DNA of 57,792 bases from contig CANQCF010000003.1 of assembly GCA_947589505.1 (NCBI GenBank), positions 1-57,792 of the forward strand, written 5' to 3'. This DNA comes from an uncultured Acetatifactor sp. (GTDB taxonomy: Bacteria > Bacillota > Clostridia > Lachnospirales > Lachnospiraceae). The notes beneath the pieces are model-generated. The model worked only from the letters and a program-made list of their open reading frames with translations, searched no databases and was not told the origin of the DNA. The translations under genes and the position numbers were made by a program. Below, piece by piece: positions 25,369-34,586 of the stretch (its first letter is position 1; every line of letters begins with the position of its first letter).

Positions 25369-27447
25369 TCAAAAAATCTTCTTCACCGACGCCGCCATGT
25401 CCTCCGCCATATCCTGGGGGAGCCTCACCACTTCAAGCCTCACGGACAGCGTATTTTCCGCCTGGCGGTCCAGCGCTTCCAGATCCAGGCTGATATTGGG
25501 ATCCGCCGTGGGAAAGACATAACTGGACTTCATCACCTTTCCGTTGACTGTCACAACCCCCTTTTTCCCCAGGGGCACCTCTCTCCCGTTAAATACCATG
25601 TCCAGCACCTTGCAGATACAGGGCTCCATCCCGGGATCAATGCGCAGCCGCCGCACATCCCCGCTGAGGGAAATCGTAAACTCCGCCTCCCTCTCACTCT
25701 GCCAGGGGTCCTCCAGGAACTCGGACTCCTCCTCCCGGTATCCGCTGCCCGTATCCCGGTAGATCTGGATGCGGGACGCGCCCTTGTCTTCCTGGTACCT
25801 GTGGATCCACTTTTGCGGGACGAGGACTTCCCCGCCCGTCAGATCCCGGATCTCCGCCATCGCCAGGCGATTCCCCGTGACAAACTTCTGAAACTCCCTC
25901 TCCTGGGCCCGGTAATTCTCCGCATCCTCCGGGGTGATCTCCAGCTCCGCCAGGATCCGGTCCAGATCCATGCGGTTGCGCTTTTCATCCTCCAGGAGAT
26001 AACAGTAGACAGCCCGAAATGCCGCTTCCTTTACAGGAACAGGTTTTCCAAAAGTCCATTCATAATCGATCAGCGTCCAGGTATCTCCCTGTATCAATAA
26101 ATTGGAAAAGATCAGATCGTAATCCGCCGCTTCATAATCGCTGTTGTAGCCGACCCGCTCCAGGTATTCCCGGAAAAGCCTGTGAAACCCTTCCGTATCC
26201 CCCTTTTCCAGACATTGATCCATCAGCTGGGAGAGGGGCGTGCCCTCCACAAACTCAAACTCCGCGTACAATTCTTCCGAGTCTTCCAGCCGGCAGCGGT
26301 TGATCTCCAGCCGGCCGCCCTCGTATTTTTTTACAAGGCTTTCATAAGCCGCCGCCATGCCGCGCACATGCTCCCGGGCCTCTTCCGAAAGAGGATATTT
26401 GCGGACATATCTCTCTCCCGATTCCTTTCTGCCGATCTCCGTGCGGATGGCAAACTTCGCCGCCCGGTCGTTGGAATACTTCACATAATCGCAGACAAAG
26501 CCGGGCCCGATCACCGCGAGATAAGAGTTTGCGAACACGGGGAACAGCCCGTCCTTCGCCGCGCCGTCAAAGGCCGCTTTTTCCGAAAATAAAAGCATCC
26601 GATCCCTGTCGAAATTCCGAAGGTTGTCGGTGAGTTCCCCCTGCCCCGGCAGCCGCCCGTCGCTGTACAGCGTGGTCATGAACTTATAGTCGGGGTAGGG
26701 GTAATAAAAATGCCGCTCCCCCGCGCCGCAGCGGTCGAAGATCTGCTCCAGCCCCTTCCGGCTGAAAGTCCTCACGCCCCCGCCCGCCTCATAATCCTCG
26801 ATCCCGGAGAAGAAAGTCCCCAGGTGATCCTCCCGGCAGCCCGCAAAATATTTCATGCCGTACTTGTTTTCGATGGCGATGAGAAGACGGCCGCCCTCCT
26901 TCAGATGGGGCAGGAGGATTTTCAAAAAGTCCCCATAGGGGTCCTCCCCTCCGATATAGCTCTGCCCGTACTCAAAGACGCCGATCAGGCAGATCAGGTT
27001 GTAATCCCTGTCAAGCTCCGGCTCGATATCCTTAAAATTGCCTACGCGGATGGTCACATTCTCACATTCGCTGTGACGGTACGCGTTTATCAGACTGCGC
27101 TTCCTCGAGAGTTCCACGCAGGTCACACTTCCGGCTTTCCGGGAGAGCACCCCCGTGATGGCGCCGCAGCCGCTGCCCACCTCAAGGACCTTTTCCGTCC
27201 CCTTCAGAGGAAGCCACTCCACGATATTTTCCCGCAGGGGCGAAAAATGATACAGGATCGGCCAGCTTTTGCTCTCTTCTATGACGCGGGCATACTCCAC
27301 CGGGGAAAGATCCCTGGCGATCCGCAGAAGCTCATTTTCCACTTCGCCGTCGCAATAAAGATCCTGTCCGGAATACTTTCTGTAATCCAGCGTCACTTTA
27401 CCGATGGTCTCCTGCTCCCCGTGCAGCGGCATCTCCCGTTCTTCCAC
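25369..27447 (-). CDS. Methyltransferase-kinase fusion, WbdD-like chain-capping candidate
   Basis: A 692-residue cytoplasmic protein. Residues 83-200 are a class I SAM methyltransferase (KVLEVGSGCGAITG, VTCVELS, LICLIGVFEY). Residues 330-490 look like a small-molecule-kinase fold: candidate beta-3 Lys350 in YVRKYPLS, hinge FEFVEGTPLSQLM, catalytic-loop Asp444 and Asn449 in YDLIFSNLLI, and metal Asp461 in LIDYEW. A C-terminal region (about 570-692) is beta-rich. In Gram-negative WbdD the same two activities methylate and phosphorylate the glycan end to stop growth. Here the gene sits directly after a Wzt with a C-terminal carbohydrate-binding-type domain, exactly the WbdD context. The kinase part is inferred from motifs only. 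Confidence 0.7.
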   Translation of the reverse strand: MEEREMPLHGEQETIGKVTLDYRKYSGQDLYCDGEVENELLRIARDLSPVEYARVIEESKSWPILYHFSPLRENIVEWLPLKGTEKVLEVGSGCGAITGVLSRKAGSVTCVELSRKRSLINAYRHSECENVTIRVGNFKDIEPELDRDYNLICLIGVFEYGQSYIGGEDPYGDFLKILLPHLKEGGRLLIAIENKYGMKYFAGCREDHLGTFFSGIEDYEAGGGVRTFSRKGLEQIFDRCGAGERHFYYPYPDYKFMTTLYSDGRLPGQGELTDNLRNFDRDRMLLFSEKAAFDGAAKDGLFPVFANSYLAVIGPGFVCDYVKYSNDRAAKFAIRTEIGRKESGERYVRKYPLSEEAREHVRGMAAAYESLVKKYEGGRLEINRCRLEDSEELYAEFEFVEGTPLSQLMDQCLEKGDTEGFHRLFREYLERVGYNSDYEAADYDLIFSNLLIQGDTWTLIDYEWTFGKPVPVKEAAFRAVYCYLLEDEKRNRMDLDRILAELEITPEDAENYRAQEREFQKFVTGNRLAMAEIRDLTGGEVLVPQKWIHRYQEDKGASRIQIYRDTGSGYREEESEFLEDPWQSEREAEFTISLSGDVRRLRIDPGMEPCICKVLDMVFNGREVPLGKKGVVTVNGKVMKSSYVFPTADPNISLDLEALDRQAENTLSVRLEVVRLPQDMAEDMAASVKKIF

Positions 27448-27505
27448 GCTTCCCGCCCCCTTTCTTCCAAATCAGCCGCGCCGCCGGACTTCCGCAGCGC
27501 AATCC

Positions 27506-28987
27506 CTATGCCTTTTTTGCAAAGGGGATCACCGTCTCTTCGTCCCTCCGCACGTCCGACACCTGGATTCTGGACCCCATATCGTAAAATCCCACCGTGT
27601 TCTTATCGGAGATCACGGTGATATTCAAGACATCGTAAAGTCGATGATACACCTCAAAGTTTTCCCCGTTATAGCCCGTCACGCCCAGGGACAGCAGATA
27701 TTCTCCGCCCTGCAGGCTCATTTGCTGAGTGAAGGTCACGTCCTTCACCTGACCGGCTCTCCCGGGTTCCAGATAGGCCTTCTCGATCATGGAATTCGTC
27801 CCCGTGATCTCCGTCCCCTGCACGTTTTTCACGCTGAACGCGAAGATGGGCGCCGGCACAGTTTCCAGGAAATGCACCCTCATGTGTACGGTAAACTCCG
27901 TTCCCTTGATCACCGCCGTGCTTTTCACGTCCCGCTCATCCGTAATGTAGAATTCCTCGATCCGGGCCTGTCCCGTACCATATTCCAGGGTTTCCGGATT
28001 CAAGGCATCCCTGTGCGTCCCTGCAGCGTCGGAAACAGTCTCCCCGGACTTTCGGTTCTGTTCCACTCCGGAGGTGTCTTCTCCTGCCGCGGCTTTTCCA
28101 TCCTTCCTCTTTTCTCCACTGCGCGCCCGGCCCTCCAGAGACCGCCCGGCGGCACGGCGAAGCTCCTCGTCTTCCAACAGGGTATCTTTTCCCCGATCCG
28201 GTATCTCATACTGTCCCACGAGAACGCGCTTATAGGTGTCGATCATCTCCTTGGGGCTTCCCTCCCCCAGGAGATTTCCCTGATTCAGCAGAAAAACCCT
28301 GTCGCAGTACTTGCTGATGCTGCTCAGGTCGTGGCTCACAAAGACGATGGTCTTGCCCATCTTCTTAAATTCCTCGAATTTATGGTAGCACTTTGCCTGA
28401 AAGAACACGTCGCCTACGGAGAGCGCCTCGTCCACGATCAGGATCTCCGGCTCGATATTGATAGCAACTGCGAACGCCAGCCTCACAAACATGCCGCTGG
28501 AATAGGTTTTGACCGGCTGGTACACATAATCTCCGATATCGGCAAACTCCAGGATCGACGGGAGCTTTTCGTCGATCTCTTTCTCAGAAAAGCCCATCAT
28601 CGTGCCGTTCAGATATACGTTTTCCAGTCCGCTGTACTCCTGGTTAAATCCCGCGCCCAGCTCCAAAAGGGCCGATATCCGGCCGTTTACATGAACCTCC
28701 CCGGAGGTGGGATTCAGCACGCCGGTGATGATCTTCAGAATCGTGGATTTGCCGGAGCCGTTAGTGCCGATGATGCCCACAGTCTCTCCCGGGTAAATCC
28801 GGAAACTGAGATCGTTCAGCGCATAATGGAGCTTATAGTTGGCTTTTCTGCGCAGGCCAAAGGCCTCCTTGACCCGGTCAAAGTTCCGCTCGTACAGTTT
28901 ATAGATCTTTTTTACATGATTCACTTCTATGGCGGGAGACTCTGCCTCCCGCGCCGTGTTCCGCTCTTCTTCCATGCTCCTTGTCAT
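27506..28987 (-). CDS. wzt: ABC transporter ATPase Wzt with C-terminal glycan-recognition domain
   Basis: ATPase of a polysaccharide exporter, 493 residues. Walker A GTNGSGKST (74-82), signature SSGMF (163-167), Walker B ILIVDEA (182-188) and switch His219. Residues 262-335 form a low-complexity linker rich in Gly, Ala, Glu and Arg. Residues 336-480 form a beta-sandwich-type domain (FAFSVKNVQGTEITGTN, GEYLLSLGVT) like the C-terminal domain of E. coli O9a Wzt, which binds the capped glycan end. The permease gene is two genes upstream, separated by a multi-pass protein gene. The methyltransferase-kinase gene follows after 58 bp. Confidence 0.9.
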   Translation of the reverse strand: MTRSMEEERNTAREAESPAIEVNHVKKIYKLYERNFDRVKEAFGLRRKANYKLHYALNDLSFRIYPGETVGIIGTNGSGKSTILKIITGVLNPTSGEVHVNGRISALLELGAGFNQEYSGLENVYLNGTMMGFSEKEIDEKLPSILEFADIGDYVYQPVKTYSSGMFVRLAFAVAINIEPEILIVDEALSVGDVFFQAKCYHKFEEFKKMGKTIVFVSHDLSSISKYCDRVFLLNQGNLLGEGSPKEMIDTYKRVLVGQYEIPDRGKDTLLEDEELRRAAGRSLEGRARSGEKRKDGKAAAGEDTSGVEQNRKSGETVSDAAGTHRDALNPETLEYGTGQARIEEFYITDERDVKSTAVIKGTEFTVHMRVHFLETVPAPIFAFSVKNVQGTEITGTNSMIEKAYLEPGRAGQVKDVTFTQQMSLQGGEYLLSLGVTGYNGENFEVYHRLYDVLNITVISDKNTVGFYDMGSRIQVSDVRRDEETVIPFAKKA

Positions 28988-28991
28988 CCCG

Positions 28992-30530
28992 TCACTGTGT
29001 TTCTTCCACTACGCACATTATGGCTTCTTTTTTATACCAATTTGCCATAAACCGATTTGCTTCATTATTGGGGTCTGCCGATAATTCACCCGCAAAAATC
29101 GGCGATGGTATGAAATGATAAGGAGGTACTCCTACTACGCTGCCTCCCTGTTTGATCATTTCCACCCTCTTCAGATATTCCTTGTGGAACTCATTGGCCT
29201 CGCCCGTGTGGACAAAGTGATACGCGCAAAACGAAGAATAGTCCCTTGCCTGATAGGGATCCAGCGAAAATACCAGCAGCATGAATGCTGCCACCGCCAG
29301 ATAATGAACCAGCGGAATCCCTTCTCCGCCTCCCTTGTATCGTTTCCTCAGCGTCCGGGCTGCCGCCGCTGCCCTGCCTTCCTTTTGGGTTTGATTCTGC
29401 AGCCATCCCAGCCAGTACACCGTATTAAGCAGCAGAAGAATCTGGTAAGTGATCTTTACCGCGTTCAGCGTTCTTCCAATTCCCTCATGACCCATTGCGT
29501 AAAAACTGGGTGTAAAACCTGTTGCGTAAAAGCAGAAGGACCAAAGCAGGATCAATCCGGGGTATGAGAATGGAAAAGATATTTTTTTCACCATCCTCCA
29601 GATGACCGGCGCCAGCAATATCAAAAACAGCACCGTCCTAATACCTGTAAAACCCCACATATTGCGAAATGCCGCCAAAAAAGACTGCACTATGGAATCC
29701 ACAGGCCCCAGACCGGTAAAATTTGCCTGCCGGACATTGTTGCCGGGAGCCGATACATTTTTGTAAAATCCAAATGCATACACCGCGAGAGAAGGCAGCA
29801 AGAGCAGGGTCCGCAGGCGGCGGAGCAAAATTCCCAGAGCAATGATACTGACGATCAGGATAAGTCCCTGCAGCGTTGTCACATAATTGGAGCCTCCGCC
29901 TATAACAGCTCCCAGAACAGCTAGCAAAGACAAAATGACAGCATTCAACTTTCCCTTCCCCGCAAGCAGCCGGATCCAGACCGCGGCGGTCAGCATCAGC
30001 ATCGAGTGCATTCCCACATAGTGGATGCCGGAATTGTACCAGTAAAAACCCGCCCTGTCACTGTGAATAAATTCCACCAGGATGGCAGCGGAAGCAGCGG
30101 ACAGGATCACAGCGGAAGAGATGTCCGCCTTCAGCACCTTTCTCAGGCATGTCCAGCTCAGCACAAAGGCCGAAGCGGTCAGAAGACAGATCAAAAACAT
30201 CGGCCCTGCAAAATAGAGGGATTCATTCCAGGCCAAAGGCGCGATCGCCATAAAAAAGCAGGAAGAAAAGGTTCCCTGCCACGCATACCACTGGGTTTTT
30301 ACACAGTATAGCGCTCCCTTCCAGGCATTGGCCAGCGTGTAGTCCAGGGACAGAAAACTCCTCACGCTTTCAGCATATCCGTAATCGTCATACCAGGGTA
30401 TCGTGTAGATCGCGATCCGCAGCAGCGGTACGAGCAAAAGAAGCATCGCCGCCACCGCCAGCACGGCCACCAGCCTCATGTCCGGTTTCCATAACCCAAT
30501 CTTTTTGATTTTCTCCCACAAAGTTTTCAT
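28992..30530 (-). CDS. Multi-pass membrane protein, DUF6056-like, possible GT-C glycosyltransferase
   Basis: A 512-residue protein with about ten to twelve hydrophobic helices. The first extracytoplasmic loop holds IPWYDDYGYAESV and QWYAWQGTFSS, an acidic loop like that of GT-C enzymes and of DUF6056 proteins. GT-C enzymes use polyprenyl-phosphate sugars outside the membrane, so a side-chain transferase is plausible. It stops 4 bp before wzt and lies between wzm and wzt, an unusual position that suggests a direct role in export or decoration. The family name is from memory. Confidence 0.6.
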   Translation of the reverse strand: MKTLWEKIKKIGLWKPDMRLVAVLAVAAMLLLLVPLLRIAIYTIPWYDDYGYAESVRSFLSLDYTLANAWKGALYCVKTQWYAWQGTFSSCFFMAIAPLAWNESLYFAGPMFLICLLTASAFVLSWTCLRKVLKADISSAVILSAASAAILVEFIHSDRAGFYWYNSGIHYVGMHSMLMLTAAVWIRLLAGKGKLNAVILSLLAVLGAVIGGGSNYVTTLQGLILIVSIIALGILLRRLRTLLLLPSLAVYAFGFYKNVSAPGNNVRQANFTGLGPVDSIVQSFLAAFRNMWGFTGIRTVLFLILLAPVIWRMVKKISFPFSYPGLILLWSFCFYATGFTPSFYAMGHEGIGRTLNAVKITYQILLLLNTVYWLGWLQNQTQKEGRAAAAARTLRKRYKGGGEGIPLVHYLAVAAFMLLVFSLDPYQARDYSSFCAYHFVHTGEANEFHKEYLKRVEMIKQGGSVVGVPPYHFIPSPIFAGELSADPNNEANRFMANWYKKEAIMCVVEETQ

Positions 30531-30628
30531 CTTTTCTCTAATGCCTTTCTACCGTTTTACAGGGTATCCGTTCAGTCCGATATATTCGCAAAGCTGCGCT
30601 GGCGCGGGCCGGCCTATAATCTATAATC

Positions 30629-31609
30629 CTATAACACATCCGCAAAATGAACCTTAAGACGCTTAAAAATCACCACGCCAATTCCAAACAGGACAACCGT
30701 TGCGATCCAGAAGTACATCGTGGAGAAGAAATCCTGAAAGAACCATTCCCGCCGATAGACCGCGCTCCTGTACCCCTCAACAATGTAGACGAGAGGATTC
30801 AGTTTTACAAAAATCACCCACTTTGACGGGAGACTGTTGATATCCCACAGAATCGGCGTCGCCCAGATACCGATCTGCAGGACAATGTTGATAATCTGAG
30901 ACAAATCCTTAAAAAACGCCACAATAGCGCATGTGGAGTAACTCAAAGCAAGGACAAAGACAAACAGACAAGCGCTGTAATAAAAGATCTGAAGCGTATA
31001 CACAGTAGGGTAATAACCGTACATCGCCGCGACGATCAGGAGAACCAAGATAAAAAAAGCGTGGATAAAGGTGGCGGCGATCACTTTTATAACCGGCAGT
31101 ATGCTGATCTTAAAGACCACTTTCTTCACCAGATAATCGTATTCCCGCAGCGCATTTGTCCCATTGTTCCAGGCCTCGCTGAAAAAGAACCATGGCACAA
31201 GTCCCGCCGTGAGGAACAGTACAAAGGGCGCTTCCTGCGTCCTTGACGCTCCCGGCATTACTACCTCAAAGACCACATAATACATTGCCACCGTTATAAC
31301 CGGCTGGACCATGGCCCAGACCGCGCCCAGATAGGAACCTGCGTACCGCTTTTTAAAATCGTTTTTTGCCAGCTTCCAGATCAGGTGCCTGCTCTGATAC
31401 AATTCCGCCGGAAGCGTCGTAAATTTATCGTATCCCGTCGCAAAAATCACACAGGAAATCAGGATCACCACACAGGAGATCAGCTTTTTCAGCAGTTCCT
31501 CCCGGGGATCAGCGGCAGGGCCGCGGTTCTGGTGAAGGACTATGACCACCGCCATAAAAAACCCCGCCAGACAGAATATCGTAATCCCACCCTTTTTGCC
31601 AAGCTTCAT
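30629..31609 (-). CDS. wzm: ABC-2 type polysaccharide exporter permease Wzm
   Basis: Permease of the glycan exporter, 326 residues. The usual family core begins at LIWKLAKNDFKKRYAGSYLG (about residue 76) and continues with GAVWAMVQPVITVAMYYVVF, WFFFSEAWNNGTNALREY and LNPLVYIVEGYRSA. An N-terminal extension of about 70 residues adds two hydrophobic helices that typical Wzm proteins (about 260 residues) lack. rmlC ends 6 bp upstream. With wzt it moves a finished, lipid-linked polymer to the outside. Confidence 0.85.
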   Translation of the reverse strand: MKLGKKGGITIFCLAGFFMAVVIVLHQNRGPAADPREELLKKLISCVVILISCVIFATGYDKFTTLPAELYQSRHLIWKLAKNDFKKRYAGSYLGAVWAMVQPVITVAMYYVVFEVVMPGASRTQEAPFVLFLTAGLVPWFFFSEAWNNGTNALREYDYLVKKVVFKISILPVIKVIAATFIHAFFILVLLIVAAMYGYYPTVYTLQIFYYSACLFVFVLALSYSTCAIVAFFKDLSQIINIVLQIGIWATPILWDINSLPSKWVIFVKLNPLVYIVEGYRSAVYRREWFFQDFFSTMYFWIATVVLFGIGVVIFKRLKVHFADVL

Positions 31610-31615
31610 TTGCTA

Positions 31616-32185
31616 TTACCTTCCGATCCCGTGTTCCTTTTTGTACTCTGCGATGCCGCCCCACTTGGTGTCACGGTCGGAGAAGATCAGCTCCATATCC
31701 TCCGCGATGGGCCAGTCGATCCCGATGTCCGGGTCGTTGTAGGCCAGTCCGCCCTCGTCCCCCGGGTGATAGAAATCGCTGCACTTATAGCAGAACTCCG
31801 CGTAATCGGACAGCACCAGAAAACCGTGGGCAAAGTTCTTGGGGACGAAAAACTGCTTCTTATTTTCCTCGGAGAGGACGACCCCGAACCACTTTCCAAA
31901 GGTTTTGGACCCCTCCCGGAGATCCACCGCAACGTCGAAGACTTCTCCCCGGATCACCCGGACCAGCTTGTCCTGGGGAAACTGCTTTTGAAAGTGAAGC
32001 CCCCGGATCACGCCCCTCTTGGATGCGGACTGATTGTCCTGCACGAAGATCTGGGGGATCCCCGCCTCCTTAAAATCGTTGTACTGATACGTCTCTATGA
32101 AGTATCCTCTCGCATCCCCATGTACCTGAGGCGTAATGATCTTCAGGCCCTCGATCTCACAGGTCTCCACCGTAATCTGTCCCAT
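31616..32185 (-). CDS. rfbC: dTDP-4-dehydrorhamnose 3,5-epimerase
   Basis: Third enzyme of dTDP-L-rhamnose synthesis, a cytoplasmic cupin of 189 residues, the normal length. Signatures: HGDARGYFIETYQ, FVQDNQSASKRGVIRGLHFQ (catalytic His in GLHFQ), VAVDLREGSKTFGKW, VPKNFAHGFLVLSD and the C-terminal AYNDPDIGIDWP. GGAAGG precedes the ATG. It lies with rmlA and rmlB in the operon, but the final reductase RmlD is not in this window. Confidence 0.95.
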   Translation of the reverse strand: MGQITVETCEIEGLKIITPQVHGDARGYFIETYQYNDFKEAGIPQIFVQDNQSASKRGVIRGLHFQKQFPQDKLVRVIRGEVFDVAVDLREGSKTFGKWFGVVLSEENKKQFFVPKNFAHGFLVLSDYAEFCYKCSDFYHPGDEGGLAYNDPDIGIDWPIAEDMELIFSDRDTKWGGIAEYKKEHGIGR

Positions 32186-32440
32186 CGTCCTTCCCCTTTG
32201 CTGTTTTTTTGTCGGGCAGGTTCCTTCCGAACCGCCTCTCTCTTCTTCCCGGCTCCCTCTGATCCGGTGTGTTCGCCCGGCGCCGCCCTCCGCGCTCTCT
32301 GATCCTGCGCTTTTGCCGGGCAGCCTTGCCCTGCTTTTCTTCCGGGCGCTTATTCCTTTATTCCTCGTATTTCCCGCCTTTTTCTTTTAGCGGCGGTTCG
32401 TTTACAGGCTGCCATCCCTGTCAGGCACTTTTACGCCTTG

Positions 32441-33712
32441 TCATCGGTAGCTGATATCCAGATCCACATTCCCGTCGATTCCGTCGATGGAACCCTTGGA
32501 GGTATGCTGCCACATCTCGTAGTACCCATCATATGTGGGAGCACTTCGATATTCCGCAAGCCAGATCACATACTTTTCCAGCTTGCTCACATCGACACGG
32601 GTCTGGTACCAGTTCTTGCTGGCGTACACGCCTGCGGTATAGCCCGCGTTCCGAATCGTCCGGCAGAACGCCTCGCAGACAAGGGTTCTGGTCTCCACAT
32701 CCAGGCCGTCCGCCCTGCCGTTTCCTCCGGCCCCCTCCGTATCGATAAAGATGGGGTATTCCGGGGAAAAATCCCGGATGAGCTCCAGCACCATGGAAGC
32801 TTCTTCCACCGCCTCCACCTCGTTCGTGGCCTGGGTGAAGAAATACACGCCGGTGGGGATCCCTGCCGCCGCGGCCCCCCGCATATTGCTTTCAAAACAG
32901 GGGTCTTCAATCAGTGCCCCAACGGTGGATCCTCGATAGCCCGCCCGGATGATGGCAAACTCCACGCCGGCCTCTTTCACCCGCTGCCAGTCGATATCTC
33001 CCTGCCACTTTGAGACGTCGATGCCTACTTTTGTCTTCTTGGTACCCTGCTGAAGGTCTCGGATCTCCGAGCCATCCGCCTCCTGCTCTGCCTCCCGGCC
33101 GCCGGTATCCTCCGCCTCCGCGTCGATCTCATCCTCCGTCTTGATCAGAAGGGAAATATCCTCGATGGGGATATACTCCACCTTTTCCTTGACGCGGACG
33201 CGGGTCTCGTTTTCAGGAACCCGGTAACCCTCTATGGGATTCAGGGAGACGTAGTACTCCCCGGCATTCAGATCCCCGATATAGATGACTCCGTCCTGGT
33301 CCAGATCCTTGAAATCTCCTATTCCGTCCAGCGTCACATAAAAACTCTCTCCCGTCACCACCCTGTCTTCCTGATCCAATATCTGGATTCTCAGATCCTT
33401 TTCCACAGAAGTGACAAAGAGGGAGAGCCGATTGGACTGATCCATAAGTTCATCCAGGAAAGCGTTCCTCTCCGGATCAAAAAAAGTACTGTCCGTTTCA
33501 AAAGCGGAGAGATCCGTGCCGATCTGGCCCGGAAGCCCCTGCTCCGCCTCTGATCCCGACCCGGCAGTCCCTCTTTCCGTACTCTGGAGACTTCCGCCCC
33601 GGGAGTTCCCGCTGCTGTCCCGGTTCAGCAAAATCACCAGGAAGGACACCAGAAGGACTGCCGCCAGGGATACCAGGATGGTAATCTTTTGCAGCCTAGA
33701 GTCCATTTGCAA
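32441..33712 (-). CDS. Membrane-anchored GH25 muramidase with Cna-B-like domain
   Basis: A 423-residue protein: N-terminal transmembrane anchor (about 8-27), a spacer, a Cna-B-like module ([33 protein letters not shown]; about 100-170), and a C-terminal GH25 domain (about 222-423). GH25 signatures are [26 protein letters not shown] and YPIFIDTEG, with the Asp and Glu of the active site. The enzyme cuts the N-acetylmuramic acid bond in peptidoglycan, perhaps to open sites for polymer attachment. Its start overlaps the end of rmlA by 17 bp. The 1200-residue protein upstream shares the anchor/Cna-B/GH25 order. Confidence 0.85.
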   Translation of the reverse strand: MQMDSRLQKITILVSLAAVLLVSFLVILLNRDSSGNSRGGSLQSTERGTAGSGSEAEQGLPGQIGTDLSAFETDSTFFDPERNAFLDELMDQSNRLSLFVTSVEKDLRIQILDQEDRVVTGESFYVTLDGIGDFKDLDQDGVIYIGDLNAGEYYVSLNPIEGYRVPENETRVRVKEKVEYIPIEDISLLIKTEDEIDAEAEDTGGREAEQEADGSEIRDLQQGTKKTKVGIDVSKWQGDIDWQRVKEAGVEFAIIRAGYRGSTVGALIEDPCFESNMRGAAAAGIPTGVYFFTQATNEVEAVEEASMVLELIRDFSPEYPIFIDTEGAGGNGRADGLDVETRTLVCEAFCRTIRNAGYTAGVYASKNWYQTRVDVSKLEKYVIWLAEYRSAPTYDGYYEMWQHTSKGSIDGIDGNVDLDISYR

Positions 33713-34565
33713 CCTCTACCAGATATTTGCCGTAATTGGTCTTCATCAAAGGCTCCGCCAGCTTTAAGAGCTGATCCTTATCTATAAATCCGCGCTTATA
33801 GGCGATCTCCTCGATACAGGAGATATACAATCCCTGTCTCTTCTGGAAGGCCGCCACAAAGTCGGAGGCGTCCAGCAGCGCGTCGTGGTTTCCGGTGTCC
33901 AGCCAGGCAAAGCCCCTGCCCAGGGTCTCCACATGAAGCTTTCCCCTTCTCAGATATTCATTGTTGACGCTGGTGATCTCGATCTCTCCCCGGGCGGATG
34001 GCTTCACATTCTTCGCGATATCCACCACATTGTTATCGTAGAAGTACAGCCCCGGCACCGCGTAGTTGCTCTTGGGGTTGGCGGGCTTTTCCTCGATGGA
34101 AAGCGCCTTGCCGCTCTCGTCAAACTCCACCACGCCGTACTCCCTGGGATCACGGACATAATAGCCGAAGATGGTAGCGCCGTCTTCCCTGGCGGCGACC
34201 TCCCTCAGCACCCTGGAAAAACTCTGTCCATAAAAGATATTGTCTCCCAGAACCAAGGCCACCCGATCGTCTCCAATAAACTTTTCTCCGATGATGAAAG
34301 CGTCCGCCAGGCCTCTGGGGTACTCCTGCACCGCGTAGGAGAACTCCATGCCGAGCTGGTTCCCGTCCCCCAAAAGCTCTTCAAACACAGGAAGATCCCG
34401 GGGCGTAGAGATGATCAGGACTTCCCGGATCCCCGCCAGCATCAGCGTGGACAGCGGGTAATAGATCATCGGCTTATCATACACCGGCATGATCTGCTTG
34501 GAGACCGCCTTGGTGAGAGGATAAAGTCTGGTGCCGGAGCCCCCGGCCAAAATGATTCCCTTCAT
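33696..34565 (-). CDS. rfbA: Glucose-1-phosphate thymidylyltransferase
   Basis: First enzyme of dTDP-rhamnose synthesis: dTTP plus glucose 1-phosphate gives dTDP-glucose. A cytoplasmic protein of 289 residues, the family length. Signatures: [17 protein letters not shown] (nucleotide loop), [45 protein letters not shown] and [14 protein letters not shown]. It is 21 bp downstream of rmlB and overlaps the GH25 gene by 17 bp. The phosphoglucomutase at 16.2-17.9 kb supplies its substrate. Confidence 0.97.
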   Translation of the reverse strand: MKGIILAGGSGTRLYPLTKAVSKQIMPVYDKPMIYYPLSTLMLAGIREVLIISTPRDLPVFEELLGDGNQLGMEFSYAVQEYPRGLADAFIIGEKFIGDDRVALVLGDNIFYGQSFSRVLREVAAREDGATIFGYYVRDPREYGVVEFDESGKALSIEEKPANPKSNYAVPGLYFYDNNVVDIAKNVKPSARGEIEITSVNNEYLRRGKLHVETLGRGFAWLDTGNHDALLDASDFVAAFQKRQGLYISCIEEIAYKRGFIDKDQLLKLAEPLMKTNYGKYLVEVANGL

Positions 34566-34586
34566 ACTATAGTAGTCTCCTTTTCC

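Noticed and set aside
27404-29050. Plus-strand open frame of 548 codons opposite wzt
   Set aside because: Antisense to an ATPase with all ABC motifs; no recognisable domain.
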